Shown piece by piece: positions 51,920 to 60,405 of a DNA stretch of 64,000 nucleotides (the stretch's first letter is position 1; the number at the start of each line of letters is the position of its first letter). The stretch is from Streptomyces sp. NBC_00663 (GTDB lineage: Bacteria; Actinomycetota; Actinomycetes; Streptomycetales; Streptomycetaceae): NCBI RefSeq assembly GCF_036226885.1, contig NZ_CP109027.1, positions 9,672,001 through 9,736,000 on the forward strand, given 5' to 3'. The notes below the pieces were generated by a model. That model was given only the letters and a program-made list of their open reading frames with translations. It did no database searches and had not been told where the DNA came from. The position numbers were made by a program, and so were the translations under genes.

Positions 51920-51969
51920 AGTTGCTTCACGCAACTCGCTTGGCTAGGCTTCGAGTTGCTTCATGAGAC
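51920..51969 (+). promoter_or_regulatory. two HxlR-type sites before the iron-sulfur operon
   Basis: AGTTGC-ttcac-GCAACT (51920-51936) is a perfect match to the arms and spacing of the autoregulatory site at 50904. A weaker site, GTTGC-ttcat-GAGAC, follows at 51955-51969. Both lie 38-88 bp before the ATG at 52008. Confidence 0.7.
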
Positions 51970-52007
51970 TTGCATGTAAGTATCCCCACCCCGTGAGGTG
52001 ACGCTCG

Positions 52008-53351
52008 ATGGCCAGGAACAAGCTCGAAGACCATCCCACCGTCGTCCAAGCCCGCCGACGCGACCGCACCGCCGACCGCCCCGCGGAGCCGCTGGATGCG
52101 TCATGGCTGCGCCAACTGTGTCTCGACGCAGGTGCGGACGACGTCGGCTTCGTCGAGATCGAACGGCCGGACATCGCCGACCAGCGAGAGGATCTGAACG
52201 CCGCCCTGCCGGGTGTCCGCACGTTGATCAGCTTCGTGGTCCGAATGAACCGGGAGAACATCCGCACTCCGGCGCGCTCAGTGGCCAACCTGGAGTTCCA
52301 TCACACCGGCGACCACACCAACGAGGTCGGCCGGCACGCGGTTCGGAAGCTGGAAGCGACGGGCGTGCGCGCCATCAACCCCGCGATGGGCTTTCCGATG
52401 GAGATGGACAAGTTCCCCAGGAAGACGTGGGTCGTCTCGCACAAGCCGGTCGCCGTGGCGGCCGGGCTCGGCAAGATGGGCATCCACCGCAACGTCATCC
52501 ACCCCAGATTCGGCAACTTCGTCCTGCTGGGCACCATCCTCATCGACGCCGAGGTCAGCGAATACACCCGACCCATCGAGTACAACCCCTGCCTTGAATG
52601 CAAGCTGTGCGTGACAGCCTGCCCGACCGGCGCGATCGCCTCCGACGGCCACTTCAACTTCTCCGCCTGCTACACGCACAACTACCGCGAGTTCATGGGT
52701 GGCTTCGGCGACTGGGCCGAACAGGTCGCCGAAAGCCGCAACGCCCACGACTACCGCTCGCGGGTGAGCGACAGCGAGAGCGCCTCGATGTGGCAGAGCC
52801 TGTCCTTCGGCGCCAACTACAAAGCGGCCAACTGCATGTCGGTCTGCCCGGCCGGCGAGGACGTCATCGGCCCCTGGCTGGACGATCGCAAGGCCCATCT
52901 GACCCAGGTCGTACGTCCGCTGATGGACAAGGAAGAGACCGTCTACGTCGTCCAAGGCTCCGACGCGGAGCAGCACGTGGCCGACCGGTTCCCCAACAAG
53001 CGCACGAAGCACGTGACGATGAGCCTTCGAGCGAACAGCATCGACGGCCTGGTGGAAGGCCTGCCGCTGATCTTTCAGCGCGAACAGGCCAAGGACATGT
53101 CCGCCACCTACCACTTCACCTTCACCGGCGACGAGTCCCGGCAGATCACCGTGACCATCCGCGACCGCGAACTCGAGGTCGCCGACGGACATTCCGGCGA
53201 ACCGGACCTCAGGATCACCGCCGACACGCGCACCTGGCTGCGTTTCCTCAGTAAACCCTCGATGTTGGCGTGGGCACTGGTGCGCCGGCAGATCAAGCTG
53301 CAGGGCTCCCCCCGACTACTGCGCGACTTCGGCCGTTGCTTCCCCTCCTGA
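52008..53351 (+). CDS. 4Fe-4S reductase (QueG/reductive-dehalogenase-like) fused to SCP2 domain
   Basis: 447 residues, cytoplasmic, no Tat signal. Residues about 30-180 resemble the cobalamin-binding half of QueG/RdhA proteins (GADDVGFVEIERPDIADQRE, KPVAVAAGLGKMGIHRNVIH). A ferredoxin-like part has CLECKLCVTACP (C195, C198, C201, C205) and a reduced second set, C221, C276 and C280 (CMSVCP); the first Cys of the usual CxxCxxxCP is Ala273. Residues about 330-447 form an SCP2/sterol-carrier-like lipid-binding domain. QueG and RdhA perform B12-dependent reductions; here the SCP2 domain suggests a hydrophobic substrate. The next gene is a flavin/2Fe-2S reductase that could supply electrons. Confidence 0.8.
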   Translation: MARNKLEDHPTVVQARRRDRTADRPAEPLDASWLRQLCLDAGADDVGFVEIERPDIADQREDLNAALPGVRTLISFVVRMNRENIRTPARSVANLEFHHTGDHTNEVGRHAVRKLEATGVRAINPAMGFPMEMDKFPRKTWVVSHKPVAVAAGLGKMGIHRNVIHPRFGNFVLLGTILIDAEVSEYTRPIEYNPCLECKLCVTACPTGAIASDGHFNFSACYTHNYREFMGGFGDWAEQVAESRNAHDYRSRVSDSESASMWQSLSFGANYKAANCMSVCPAGEDVIGPWLDDRKAHLTQVVRPLMDKEETVYVVQGSDAEQHVADRFPNKRTKHVTMSLRANSIDGLVEGLPLIFQREQAKDMSATYHFTFTGDESRQITVTIRDRELEVADGHSGEPDLRITADTRTWLRFLSKPSMLAWALVRRQIKLQGSPRLLRDFGRCFPS

Positions 53352-53406
53352 TCGGTCAGGACGAGCGCATCACCGAATCATCACTGGGAAGAATGAAGGG
53401 CGGATC

Positions 53407-54369
53407 ATGAGCACTCTCAGCACCGAAGTCGAACTCGACCTCGTGTTGGAACGTAAGGAAACGAAGGCCGAAGGCGTCGTGCTGCTGACGCTGCGCGACC
53501 CGGAAGGCCGTCCGCTGCCGGAATGGCAGCCGGGCGCCCACATCGACCTGATACTGCGAGCCGATCTGGTCCGGCAGTATTCACTGTGCGGGGACCCGGA
53601 CGATCGGTCACGGTTTCAGGTCGCGGTGCTGCGTGAACCGGCAAGCCGCGGCGGGTCGAGCCATGTGCACGACGTCCTCAAGGAAGGCGAGTCGATGCGC
53701 ATCCGCGGGCCACGCAACCACTTTCCGCTCGTGAAGGCCAAGAACTACCTGTTCATCGCGGGCGGAATCGGCATCACCCCGATCCTGCCCATGGTGGCGG
53801 CCGTCAACGCGACCCGCGCCGACTGGCGCCTCGTTTACGGCGGCCGCACCCGAGCTTCGATGGCGTTCGGTGAGACCCTGCAGCGGGCCTACGGAGACCG
53901 GGTGAGCCTGCGACCGCAGGACGAGTACGGGCTGCTGGACCTGCCCTCGCTGCTCGGCAAGCCGCAACGTAAGACAGCCGTCTACGCCTGCGGCCCGGAA
54001 CCGCTGCTCGCGGCGGTCGAGGCCGGCTGCGAGAAGTGGCCGACCGGGTCTGTGCACCTGGAGCGGTTCGCCCCGAAGAAGGACGTCGCCTCCGGGCCGC
54101 TCACGACCTTCGAGGTCGAACTCGCCCAGTCCGGCAAGACACTGACGGTCCCTCAGGACATGTCCATTCTCGAGGCCGTAGAGGGTGCCGGTGTGTCGGT
54201 GATGACCTCGTGCGAGGAGGGCATCTGCGGAACCTGCGAGACGAAGGTGTTGTCCGGGGAGATCGACCACCGCGACTCAGTCCTGGACGACACGGAACGC
54301 GCCGCAGGCGACACCATGATGATCTGCGTCTCCCGAGCCAGGGGCAACCGCCTGGTCCTCGACCTCTGA
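53407..54369 (+). CDS. VanB/PDR-type flavin reductase with 2Fe-2S ferredoxin domain
   Basis: 320 residues. The flavin-binding RQYSLCGDP (56-64), the NAD(P)H-binding GGIGITPIL (119-127) and CGPEPLL, then a plant-type ferredoxin domain with C269, C274, C277 and C307. This is the phthalate-dioxygenase-reductase family, which passes electrons from NAD(P)H through FMN to a terminal enzyme. 55 bp after the iron-sulfur protein gene, so it is most likely that protein's reductase; it could also serve the Rieske oxygenases at 14437 and 16181, which lack one. Confidence 0.92.
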   Translation: MSTLSTEVELDLVLERKETKAEGVVLLTLRDPEGRPLPEWQPGAHIDLILRADLVRQYSLCGDPDDRSRFQVAVLREPASRGGSSHVHDVLKEGESMRIRGPRNHFPLVKAKNYLFIAGGIGITPILPMVAAVNATRADWRLVYGGRTRASMAFGETLQRAYGDRVSLRPQDEYGLLDLPSLLGKPQRKTAVYACGPEPLLAAVEAGCEKWPTGSVHLERFAPKKDVASGPLTTFEVELAQSGKTLTVPQDMSILEAVEGAGVSVMTSCEEGICGTCETKVLSGEIDHRDSVLDDTERAAGDTMMICVSRARGNRLVLDL

Positions 54370-54572
54370 TCCACGTCGGGCCAGAACAACCGGCTTCGGG
54401 ATCGATGGTTGTTGAGCGCCCGGCTCGATGCCGCCCCCAACCCTGGCCGACCCACAGCGTCCCGTTCTTACGAGCCGTATCCCACGGAGTCGTGGAACCC
54501 GGCGCGACAGCCGGGCGATCAGTCTGACCGCAAATACAAATATCCGCCCTGAACGAGCAGAAAGAGTCGGTA

Positions 54573-54941
54573 ATGAGTACGGAATCACGGAAGAAGTTTT
54601 ACGCCCTGAATATGTTTGATGTGGTCGACTTGGAGAAGTACCTCGCGTACTTCAGTCGTTTGCCTGAAGCGGCTCCGCGATATGGTGGTCGAATGGTGGC
54701 TTTTGGTCGTTTCCGGGACGACGTTGCCGGTGACCTCGCGCCGCGGCAGGTTCTGTTTCTCGTTGAATGGGAGTCCGAAGAGGCGTTCAACAGCTTCCGG
54801 GACGATCCGGACCTGGCCGACCTGCATCCGCTGCGGGAGAGCGGAGCGGCGTCCTATATCTGGCAGACTTTCGATGGGCTCGATATGAGTGACCCCGCCA
54901 ACGTTTCACTCGACGATGTACTGGCGGTGCTCAAGCCTTAA
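54573..54941 (+). CDS. DUF1330-like dimeric alpha/beta-barrel protein
   Basis: 122 residues from the ATG at 54573 with AAAGAG ahead. The pattern FYALNMFDVVDLEKYLAYF, RYGGRMVAFGRF, QVLFLVEWESEEAFNSF and DDPDLADLHPLR matches DUF1330/ferredoxin-like barrel proteins of unknown function. Its base composition is clearly more AT-rich than its neighbours, a sign of recent transfer. It lies about 200 bp after the reductase gene and may be a third operon member. Confidence 0.8.
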   Translation: MSTESRKKFYALNMFDVVDLEKYLAYFSRLPEAAPRYGGRMVAFGRFRDDVAGDLAPRQVLFLVEWESEEAFNSFRDDPDLADLHPLRESGAASYIWQTFDGLDMSDPANVSLDDVLAVLKP

Positions 54942-55229
54942 ATCATTTCACCAAACGGCTCTCGGTTGATCGGGCGGGCCCAATTCACGTACCCACGCGC
55001 CAGGGGCCGGCCGGTCCGTTGAAACGAGCCGACAACTCGTAAAGGCTCACGGACGAGTCCGGAAGCGAAGCCCACGGGCAGGAGAGAGCGCCAAGGCCTG
55101 GGTGCTTCCCCTTGCGCGGCGGGAACAGCCAAGTCGGCCAGCACTGTTGCACCAGCCGAGGGGTCGGCGCCGCGCCGGCGGGGATCAGAGAAATAGCTGG
55201 TCCGCTCCCATGCGGTCCGGCCCCCGGTC
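54942..55229. other. intergenic, no supportable gene
   Basis: Short frames only, between the DUF1330-like gene and a TetR remnant. Confidence 0.35.
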
Positions 55230-55485
55230 CGTGGTGCGCCCGGTCACCCGATATCGGCGCGACCAGCGCCGCCCGGTTGTCGAAGTGCCGCTACGGCGTC
55301 GCCGTGCCCGAACCCAGGCGTTGGGCCGGCGTCCTCATCGAGAGAGCGTCCGCGCCCTCCTCGTCCACGATCTGCTGTGCGGTAGCGACGATGCGCTCCA
55401 GCAGCACGGGCGGACGTCCCGGGGGATGCCGAGCCGATGCTGTGCCCGCTCGCTTAGGACCAGCTGCTGCCACGGAACGTCCCAC
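55230..55485 (-). pseudogene. N-terminal remnant of a TetR regulator with a stop
   Basis: The minus strand reads LLERIVATAQQIVDEEGADA then LSMRTPAQRLGSGTATP, a TAG stop, and RHFDNRAALVA. This is a TetR HTH in which the Tyr of the usual LYRHF is a stop codon. No effector domain remains. It could be the lost partner of the orphan operators before the SDR gene, but this is untested. Confidence 0.65.
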
Positions 55486-55562
55486 CTCCTCGCCCTGCGC
55501 GATAACAGCACCGCCGTAACCGATATGGGCGCCGGGGGGCCGTGGACACCGACCTCTATCCG

Positions 55563-56228
55563 TCAGCTCCGATTCCGGAGTCCGGCGAGGACCAGATCCG
55601 CGACGAAGTCCGCATGGTGTGTGACGGCCTCGGGATCGAGAGGGTCTTGCGGCCCCATGAGGCGGGACAGGCCGATCAGACTGAAAAGCGCGGTGCCCCC
55701 ATGGGCGACGAGGAAGTACAGGGTGCGCATCGGCACCGGGGCGATGACGCCCTCGTCGGCCAGCTGACGCAGGGGCGCGGTCGCCTCGGTGAGGATCGGT
55801 TCGATGTGCTGCTCATAGAGGTAGTCCAGGCGCGGCGAGCTGGCGACGCCTTCGACAGTGGTCAGCCGCAGGATCTCCGGCCGGCGTGCGTTGACGTGGA
55901 TGAAGCGGACGATGATGCGCCGGAGCTGCTCCATCGGCCCGCCGCCGGCGTCGTCGAATTCCTGGCGCATCTCGGTGGCGACGATTCCGAAGGCGTGGTC
56001 GACGGCGGCGTACCAGAGCTTCTCCTTGGAGCCGAAGCGCTGGTGGATGAGGTTGTGGCTGACGCCGAGCTGCCGGTTGAGGGCGGCCACAGAGGCTCCG
56101 TCGTATCCCTTGTCGGCGAACATGCGCAGGGCCGCGGTCAGGATCTCATCGAGGGTTGCCGGGGCCAGGTCGGCGGGGGGCCGGCCGGTCCGCCGGGCCG
56201 GGGCGGTCCGAGAAGTCGGAGTCGTCAT
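55563..56228 (-). CDS. TetR-family regulator
   Basis: 221 residues from the ATG at 56228. The HTH reads ALRMFADKGYDGASVAALNR and QLGVSHNLIHQRFGSKEKLW; the effector domain follows. It is divergent from the hydrolase-VOC operon, with three TTGA-N6-TCAA palindromes in the 136-bp gap, and probably represses it. Confidence 0.93.
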   Translation of the reverse strand: MTTPTSRTAPARRTGRPPADLAPATLDEILTAALRMFADKGYDGASVAALNRQLGVSHNLIHQRFGSKEKLWYAAVDHAFGIVATEMRQEFDDAGGGPMEQLRRIIVRFIHVNARRPEILRLTTVEGVASSPRLDYLYEQHIEPILTEATAPLRQLADEGVIAPVPMRTLYFLVAHGGTALFSLIGLSRLMGPQDPLDPEAVTHHADFVADLVLAGLRNRS

Positions 56229-56251
56229 GGGCGAAGCATACCTCCGAGAGG

Positions 56252-56312
56252 TTGACACCCATCAACTTCAGATTGATGCTTGTCAACATCTAGCGAAGTT
56301 GACGGGTGTCAA
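56252..56312. promoter_or_regulatory. three TTGA-N6-TCAA operators
   Basis: Sites at 56252-56265, 56273-56286 and 56299-56312; the outer two are also near-perfect inverted copies of each other over about 18 bp. Starts are 21 and 26 bp apart. They lie between the divergent TetR and hydrolase genes. Confidence 0.75.
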
Positions 56313-56364
56313 CAATTCATCGACCCCGGCTTCAGCTCCCCGTACGAGCCGCAGGAGATCAGTC

Positions 56365-57213
56365 ATGGAACGTGAGAATCACGTAGTCGGGGACACTTTC
56401 GTCTACCGCTACGCCCACCCCGATCCCGATCACGTGCTGCTGGTCCAGCACGGCATTGGCGGCCACGGCGGGGTCTACGACCCCTTCGCCGCCCACTACG
56501 CCGGGCTGGGTGCCGAGGTGTGGTGCATGGACGCGCCCGGCCACGGGATGTCCCGGATCGCCAAGGTACGACCGGCAGGACGTTTCACGCTGGAGGAGTG
56601 GGTGGGGGCGGCCGTCGAGGTCGCCGAGCACATCGACGAGACCACCGGCCTGCCGGTGTTCATCAAGGGTTCCTCACTGGGGGCGGCCGCCGCCTACGGC
56701 GCCTACGCGGCCTCGGACGTCTTCACCGGCGCCGTCCTGATGGGATACGCGATCCCGTCCTCACCGATGATCCCCGCGGACAATCCCTTCCGCACCAACG
56801 CCTTCGAACAGCTGATCACCCAGTTCGGCGATGCACTGCTCCTGGACATCGACCGCTTCTACGACCTCGATCTCGACTACGGCTACAAGGGCGCCCGGCA
56901 GCAGAAGCGGGAGGACCCGCTCAACACCTGGACGTACGAACTGTCCTCGGTGGGCTCCCTCATGCGCTACGAGCCGACCGTGCCGCTGGCCGAGAACACC
57001 AAGCCGATCCTCTTCACGGTCGGCGAGAAGGACCCGGTCTTCACCCCGGACATCGCCCGCAGCGTGGTCGCCGCGACCGGCGGACCTGTCCAATTGCACG
57101 TGCACCCCGGAGGCGTCCACCAGCTGATGATCTTCCACACCGCCGACTACTCCGCCGTGGTCAGCGAGTGGTGCAGGAAGCGTCTGACCCGTCCGGCAGC
57201 CGAGGCCGCCTGA
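56365..57213 (+). CDS. alpha/beta hydrolase (lysophospholipase/monoacylglycerol lipase-like)
   Basis: 282 residues from the ATG at 56365. VLLVQHGIGGHGG gives the oxyanion region, GSSLGAAAAYG the nucleophile elbow (S104), GEKDPVFTP the acid and HPGGVHQLM the His. There is a lid of about 70 residues after the elbow. The gene is followed after 68 bp by a VOC protein, and both should be repressed by the divergent TetR. It would hydrolyse an ester, lactone or C-C bond of the same compound. Confidence 0.9.
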   Translation: MERENHVVGDTFVYRYAHPDPDHVLLVQHGIGGHGGVYDPFAAHYAGLGAEVWCMDAPGHGMSRIAKVRPAGRFTLEEWVGAAVEVAEHIDETTGLPVFIKGSSLGAAAAYGAYAASDVFTGAVLMGYAIPSSPMIPADNPFRTNAFEQLITQFGDALLLDIDRFYDLDLDYGYKGARQQKREDPLNTWTYELSSVGSLMRYEPTVPLAENTKPILFTVGEKDPVFTPDIARSVVAATGGPVQLHVHPGGVHQLMIFHTADYSAVVSEWCRKRLTRPAAEAA

Positions 57214-57281
57214 TCACCGACCATGTCCGTCCATCGCATCCCGGCCGTCTCCGGCCGCTGATCACAAGGGAGTGATCGAAC

Positions 57282-57968
57282 ATGTCAGTCCACCCCCGTG
57301 CGCTGAACCACATCGCCTTCGCCACCCGGGACATCAAGACCCAGATCGAGTTCTTCACCGACGTCCTGGGCTGCAGGCTCAAGGCTCTGTTCTGGATGCA
57401 CGATGTCGAGGGCGCCTGGCACGGCTTCCTCGAACTCAACCCCACGTGCTACATCGCCTTCGTCCAGCACCCCGACAATCCCGACAAGATCGAGGTCGGA
57501 CTCACCCACGCCGGCACCCCGACCGGAACGGTGGCCGTCGGCGCCATGCAGCACATCGCCCTCGACGTCGCCGACGACGAGGAGCTGCTGACTCTGCGCG
57601 ACCGGATCCGCAGCCGCGGCATCATGGTCATCGGTCCCATCGACCACGGCTTCTGCCGTTCGATCTACTTCGCCGGGCCCGAAGGACTGGTCCTCGAACT
57701 CACCGCCGGCGAGGCGATCCCGGAGTCGGCCTGGCTCGACCCCGAGGTCGTCGAGAAGGCGGGCATCAACGCCGAGGACCTCGCCCGCTACCGCGAGCCC
57801 GCCGACTACATCCGCCCCACCGAGGCCGTGCCCCAGCCGACTCTGGACCGCACCAGGCCGCACATGGCCTTCCCCGACGAGATCTACGAGTTCCTGGCCA
57901 CCGCCACCGACGAGCAGATCCGGGAGATGCTCAGCGAGACCGAGCCGCCGGTGAAGACCGAGGACTGA
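57282..57968 (+). CDS. VOC-family protein, probable dioxygenase or isomerase
   Basis: 228 residues with AAGGGAG ahead of the ATG. The metal-site pattern is LNHIAFATRD (H10), QHIALDVAD and GLVLELTAG (Glu), a two-module VOC fold, followed by an additional C-terminal helical stretch of about 70 residues (EVVEKAGINAEDLARYREP onward). It forms an operon with the hydrolase, giving a second dioxygenase-hydrolase pair besides the one at 2-4 kb. Confidence 0.88.
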   Translation: MSVHPRALNHIAFATRDIKTQIEFFTDVLGCRLKALFWMHDVEGAWHGFLELNPTCYIAFVQHPDNPDKIEVGLTHAGTPTGTVAVGAMQHIALDVADDEELLTLRDRIRSRGIMVIGPIDHGFCRSIYFAGPEGLVLELTAGEAIPESAWLDPEVVEKAGINAEDLARYREPADYIRPTEAVPQPTLDRTRPHMAFPDEIYEFLATATDEQIREMLSETEPPVKTED

Positions 57969-58231
57969 ACACCCCAGAGCCCGGCGGGCGGCGCACTCGG
58001 ACGCAGGGTCCGCGCGCATCCGCCGGGCGCCCCACCGTGAGGGGGCATGCGCCTCCGCTCGCGAGGACCGCCCAGTGAGCAGCCAGCGCCTGCCTCTCCT
58101 GACTTCTCCCGGATGTCCGGCTCTTTTGGCCGCTGCCCCCTTCCTCTCCCTTTTCAGCCGCCGCCGACGTCTGCGCGCACCCCCCCCGTTCTGAGGTAAC
58201 CGATGTTCATCGGTGTTCTCCTTCGTGGATA

Positions 58232-59585
58232 CCCCGGCGTTTAGGCCGGGGAGGAATCGAAGCTCCTGCGGAGCAGGGCAGGGGAAGCCGGTTCGCCGCC
58301 AGGGCGGACCGGTGTGCGCCGTCCACCTGCCGACACCCGCTGCCCACACGGAAGTTGATCGAGTGTGAGGCGTGAAGCGGCAGGTCAAACGGGCGTTCAA
58401 GTACCGCTTTTACCCCACCGGCGTGCAGGCGGCTGAACTGTCGCGCACGTTCGGGTGTGTCCGCCTCGTCTACAACAAGGCGCTGGAGGAGCGGACTCTG
58501 GCCTGGTACGGCGAGCAGCGCCGGATCTCCTATGTGCAGTCGTCCGCCGCGCTGACGCAGTGGAAGAAGACCGAGAACCTGGCCTTCCTGGCGGAGGTGT
58601 CCTCGGTTCCGTTGCGGCAGGCGCTGCGGCATCTGCAGACGGCGTTCGAGAACTTTTTCGCCCAGCGTGCGAAGTACCCGCGCTACAAGTCCCGCAAGAA
58701 GTCGCGGGCGTCGGCCGAGTACACCCGCAGCGCCTTCACCTGGCGCGACGGACAGCTGACTTTGGCCAAGATGGCCGGCCCTTTGGACATCTGCTGGTCG
58801 CGTCCGCTGCCCGAGGGCGCTCAGCCGAGCACGGTGACGGTGTCCCGTGACGCGGCGGGTCGCTGGTTCGTGTCCCTGCTGTGCGAGGACACCATCGCCC
58901 CGGCTCCCGTTACCACGGCGGCCGTCGGCCTGGACGCCGGGATCACTTCCCTGGTGACCCTGTCCACCGGGAAAAGGTCGCCAACCCCAAGCATGAGCAG
59001 AGTGACCGGGCCCGCCTGGCGAAGGCGCAGCGTGAGCTGTCGCGCAAGGCGAAGGGTTCGGCGAACCGGGAGAAGGCCCGCCGTAAGGTTGCCCGTGTGC
59101 ATGCGAGGATCGCCGACCGGCGCCGTGACGTCCTGCACAAGCTGCGACTCGACTCGTCCGTGAGAATCAAACGGTCGTGATCGAGGACCTGAGCGTCCGC
59201 AACCTGCTGAAGAATGGCACGCTCGCGCGTGCCATCAGTGATGCGTCGTGGACGCAACTGCGCTCCATGCTGGAGTACAAGTGCGCCTGGTACGGGCGTG
59301 AACTCGTCGTGATCGACCGATGGTTCCCCAGCAGCAAGCTGTGCGGGGCCTGCGGCACGGTCCGCGGGAAGCTGCCGCTGAACGTCCGCGCATGGACGTG
59401 CGTCTGCGGTGCGGTGCATGACCGCGACGTCAACGCGGCGCGTAACATCCTGGCCGCCGGGCTGGCGGTGTCTGCCTGTGGAGACGGTGTAAGACCTCAA
59501 CGGGAGTCCTCCCGGACGGGGCCGTCGTCGGTGAAGCAGGAACCCCAGCGGGCGACCACTGGAATCCCCCGCCTTTAGGCGGGGG
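58232..59585 (+). mobile_element. IS200/IS605-type element with TnpB only, decayed
   Basis: The left hairpin CCCCGGC-gtttag-GCCGGGG (58232-58251) and right hairpin CCCCCGCC-ttta-GGCGGGGG (59566-59585) share the form CC-GC-TTTA-GG and are both followed by GAGGAA. Between them lies a frameshifted TnpB and no TnpA. The right hairpin is where the 3' end of the TnpB-associated omegaRNA would sit; the following bases, the guide, fall in DoxX-like coding sequence. Confidence 0.65.
58372..59578 (+). pseudogene. TnpB (RNA-guided nuclease) with two frameshifts
   Basis: Three frames together encode a full TnpB. Frame one (from GTG 58372) carries the N terminus FKYRFYPTGVQAAELSRTFG and the first RuvC Asp in GLDAGITSL (D188). 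A one-base loss near 58972 shifts to KVANPKHEQSDRARLAKAQR. A second shift near 59150 gives VVIEDLSVRNL (RuvC Glu), the zinc finger CGACGTV with CVCG, and the last Asp in DRDVNAARNI. All catalytic residues survive, so decay is recent, but the protein cannot be made intact. Confidence 0.85.
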
Positions 59586-59590
59586 AGGAA

Positions 59591-59805
59591 GCCAAAGCCA
59601 CCGTTGTCCTGTCCGTCCTGCTCGCCCTCGGCTTCGTCGCCGCGGGTCTCCCCAAGGCCCTCGCCCGACCGTCCGTGAAGAACGAGGCCCGCCACCTGGG
59701 CTATTCGATGGGCGCCTTCCGTGTCATCGGTCTGCTGGAGCTGGCCGGTGCGGTCGGACTGGTCAGCGGCCTGCGCGCCAAGGACGCCGCGAAGAAGACG
59801 CATAG
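59591..59805 (+). pseudogene. DoxX-family membrane protein remnant
   Basis: The strand reads VVLSVLLALGFVAAGLPKAL then KNEARHLGYSMGAFRVIG and LLELAGAVGLVSGL, the first two helices of a DoxX/quinol-oxidase-like protein. It begins right at the TnpB element's right end and ends after DAAKK. The start and the last two helices are missing, so the element probably inserted into or beside this gene. Confidence 0.65.
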
Positions 59806-59821
59806 ACCCAACGAAGCACTA

Positions 59822-60085
59822 CTAGGACTCGACGTACATGACGAGGGAGTCGGGATGCACACCGTCGTGCTTCATTGCGGCTGCGGCCTCCGGGCCCTGT
59901 AGTGAGGCCATGAGGGCGTCAAGATTTGGTACGTCCATCGTCAGCGCGACCTGGGTCGGGTCCTGCGGGTTGGTGAACGTTCGGATGTTCGTGACTCCGA
60001 GCGGCCCGAAAAATTCTTCGCGCTTCGACGAGGCGAGCCAGTGCTTGGTGTCGTCGACGCTGTGGTGGATAACAATGGTGGGCAA
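59822..60085 (-). CDS. small dimeric alpha/beta-barrel-like protein, unknown function
   Basis: 87 residues from a TTG at 60085, a start supported by GAAGGAGG six bases ahead; no ATG or GTG is nearby. It reads TIVIHHSVDDTKHWLASSKR, FGPLGVTNIRTFTNP, VALTMDVPNLDALMASLQG and ends VMYVES. The size and strand pattern resemble small ABM- or DUF1330-like barrels. It is monocistronic, convergent with the DoxX remnant. Confidence 0.7.
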   Translation of the reverse strand: MPTIVIHHSVDDTKHWLASSKREEFFGPLGVTNIRTFTNPQDPTQVALTMDVPNLDALMASLQGPEAAAAMKHDGVHPDSLVMYVES

Positions 60086-60261
60086 GGTTCCTCCTTCGTG
60101 GACAGACTCGATTTAGGGCACTGCGCCCACCGGATTGACGTGGCCGCAGCAAGCACTGATTGTCGGCCAGGTCGGGTGCACCGCGGGGCAGGCTCGCCAG
60201 GCACGCCAAATACCGCAGAGTCAGGTCCCCCGTTTGCCGCGGATGTTCAGTTGGTCACGTG

Positions 60262-60405
60262 ATGCCGTAGCGGGAGAGGACGCGGGGGCGGTCGGTGTGG
60301 GCTCGGCGTCCGGCGGCGGTCACGGGAACCGCGGACAGCACGAACACTCGGCTGCCGTCCGGTCGCTTCGCGCCGTGCAGGCACTTGCCGTCCACCGCGG
60401 TCGGC
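60262..60405 (-). pseudogene. transposase fragment (ISAs1-like)
   Basis: The minus strand reads TAVDGKCLHGAKRPDGSRVF then VLSAVPVTAAGRR. An AVDGK-RG motif followed by a short linker and a V-L-SAV strand is the catalytic-core start of ISAs1/DDE_Tnp_1-type transposases. Only this piece is recognisable. Confidence 0.6.
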
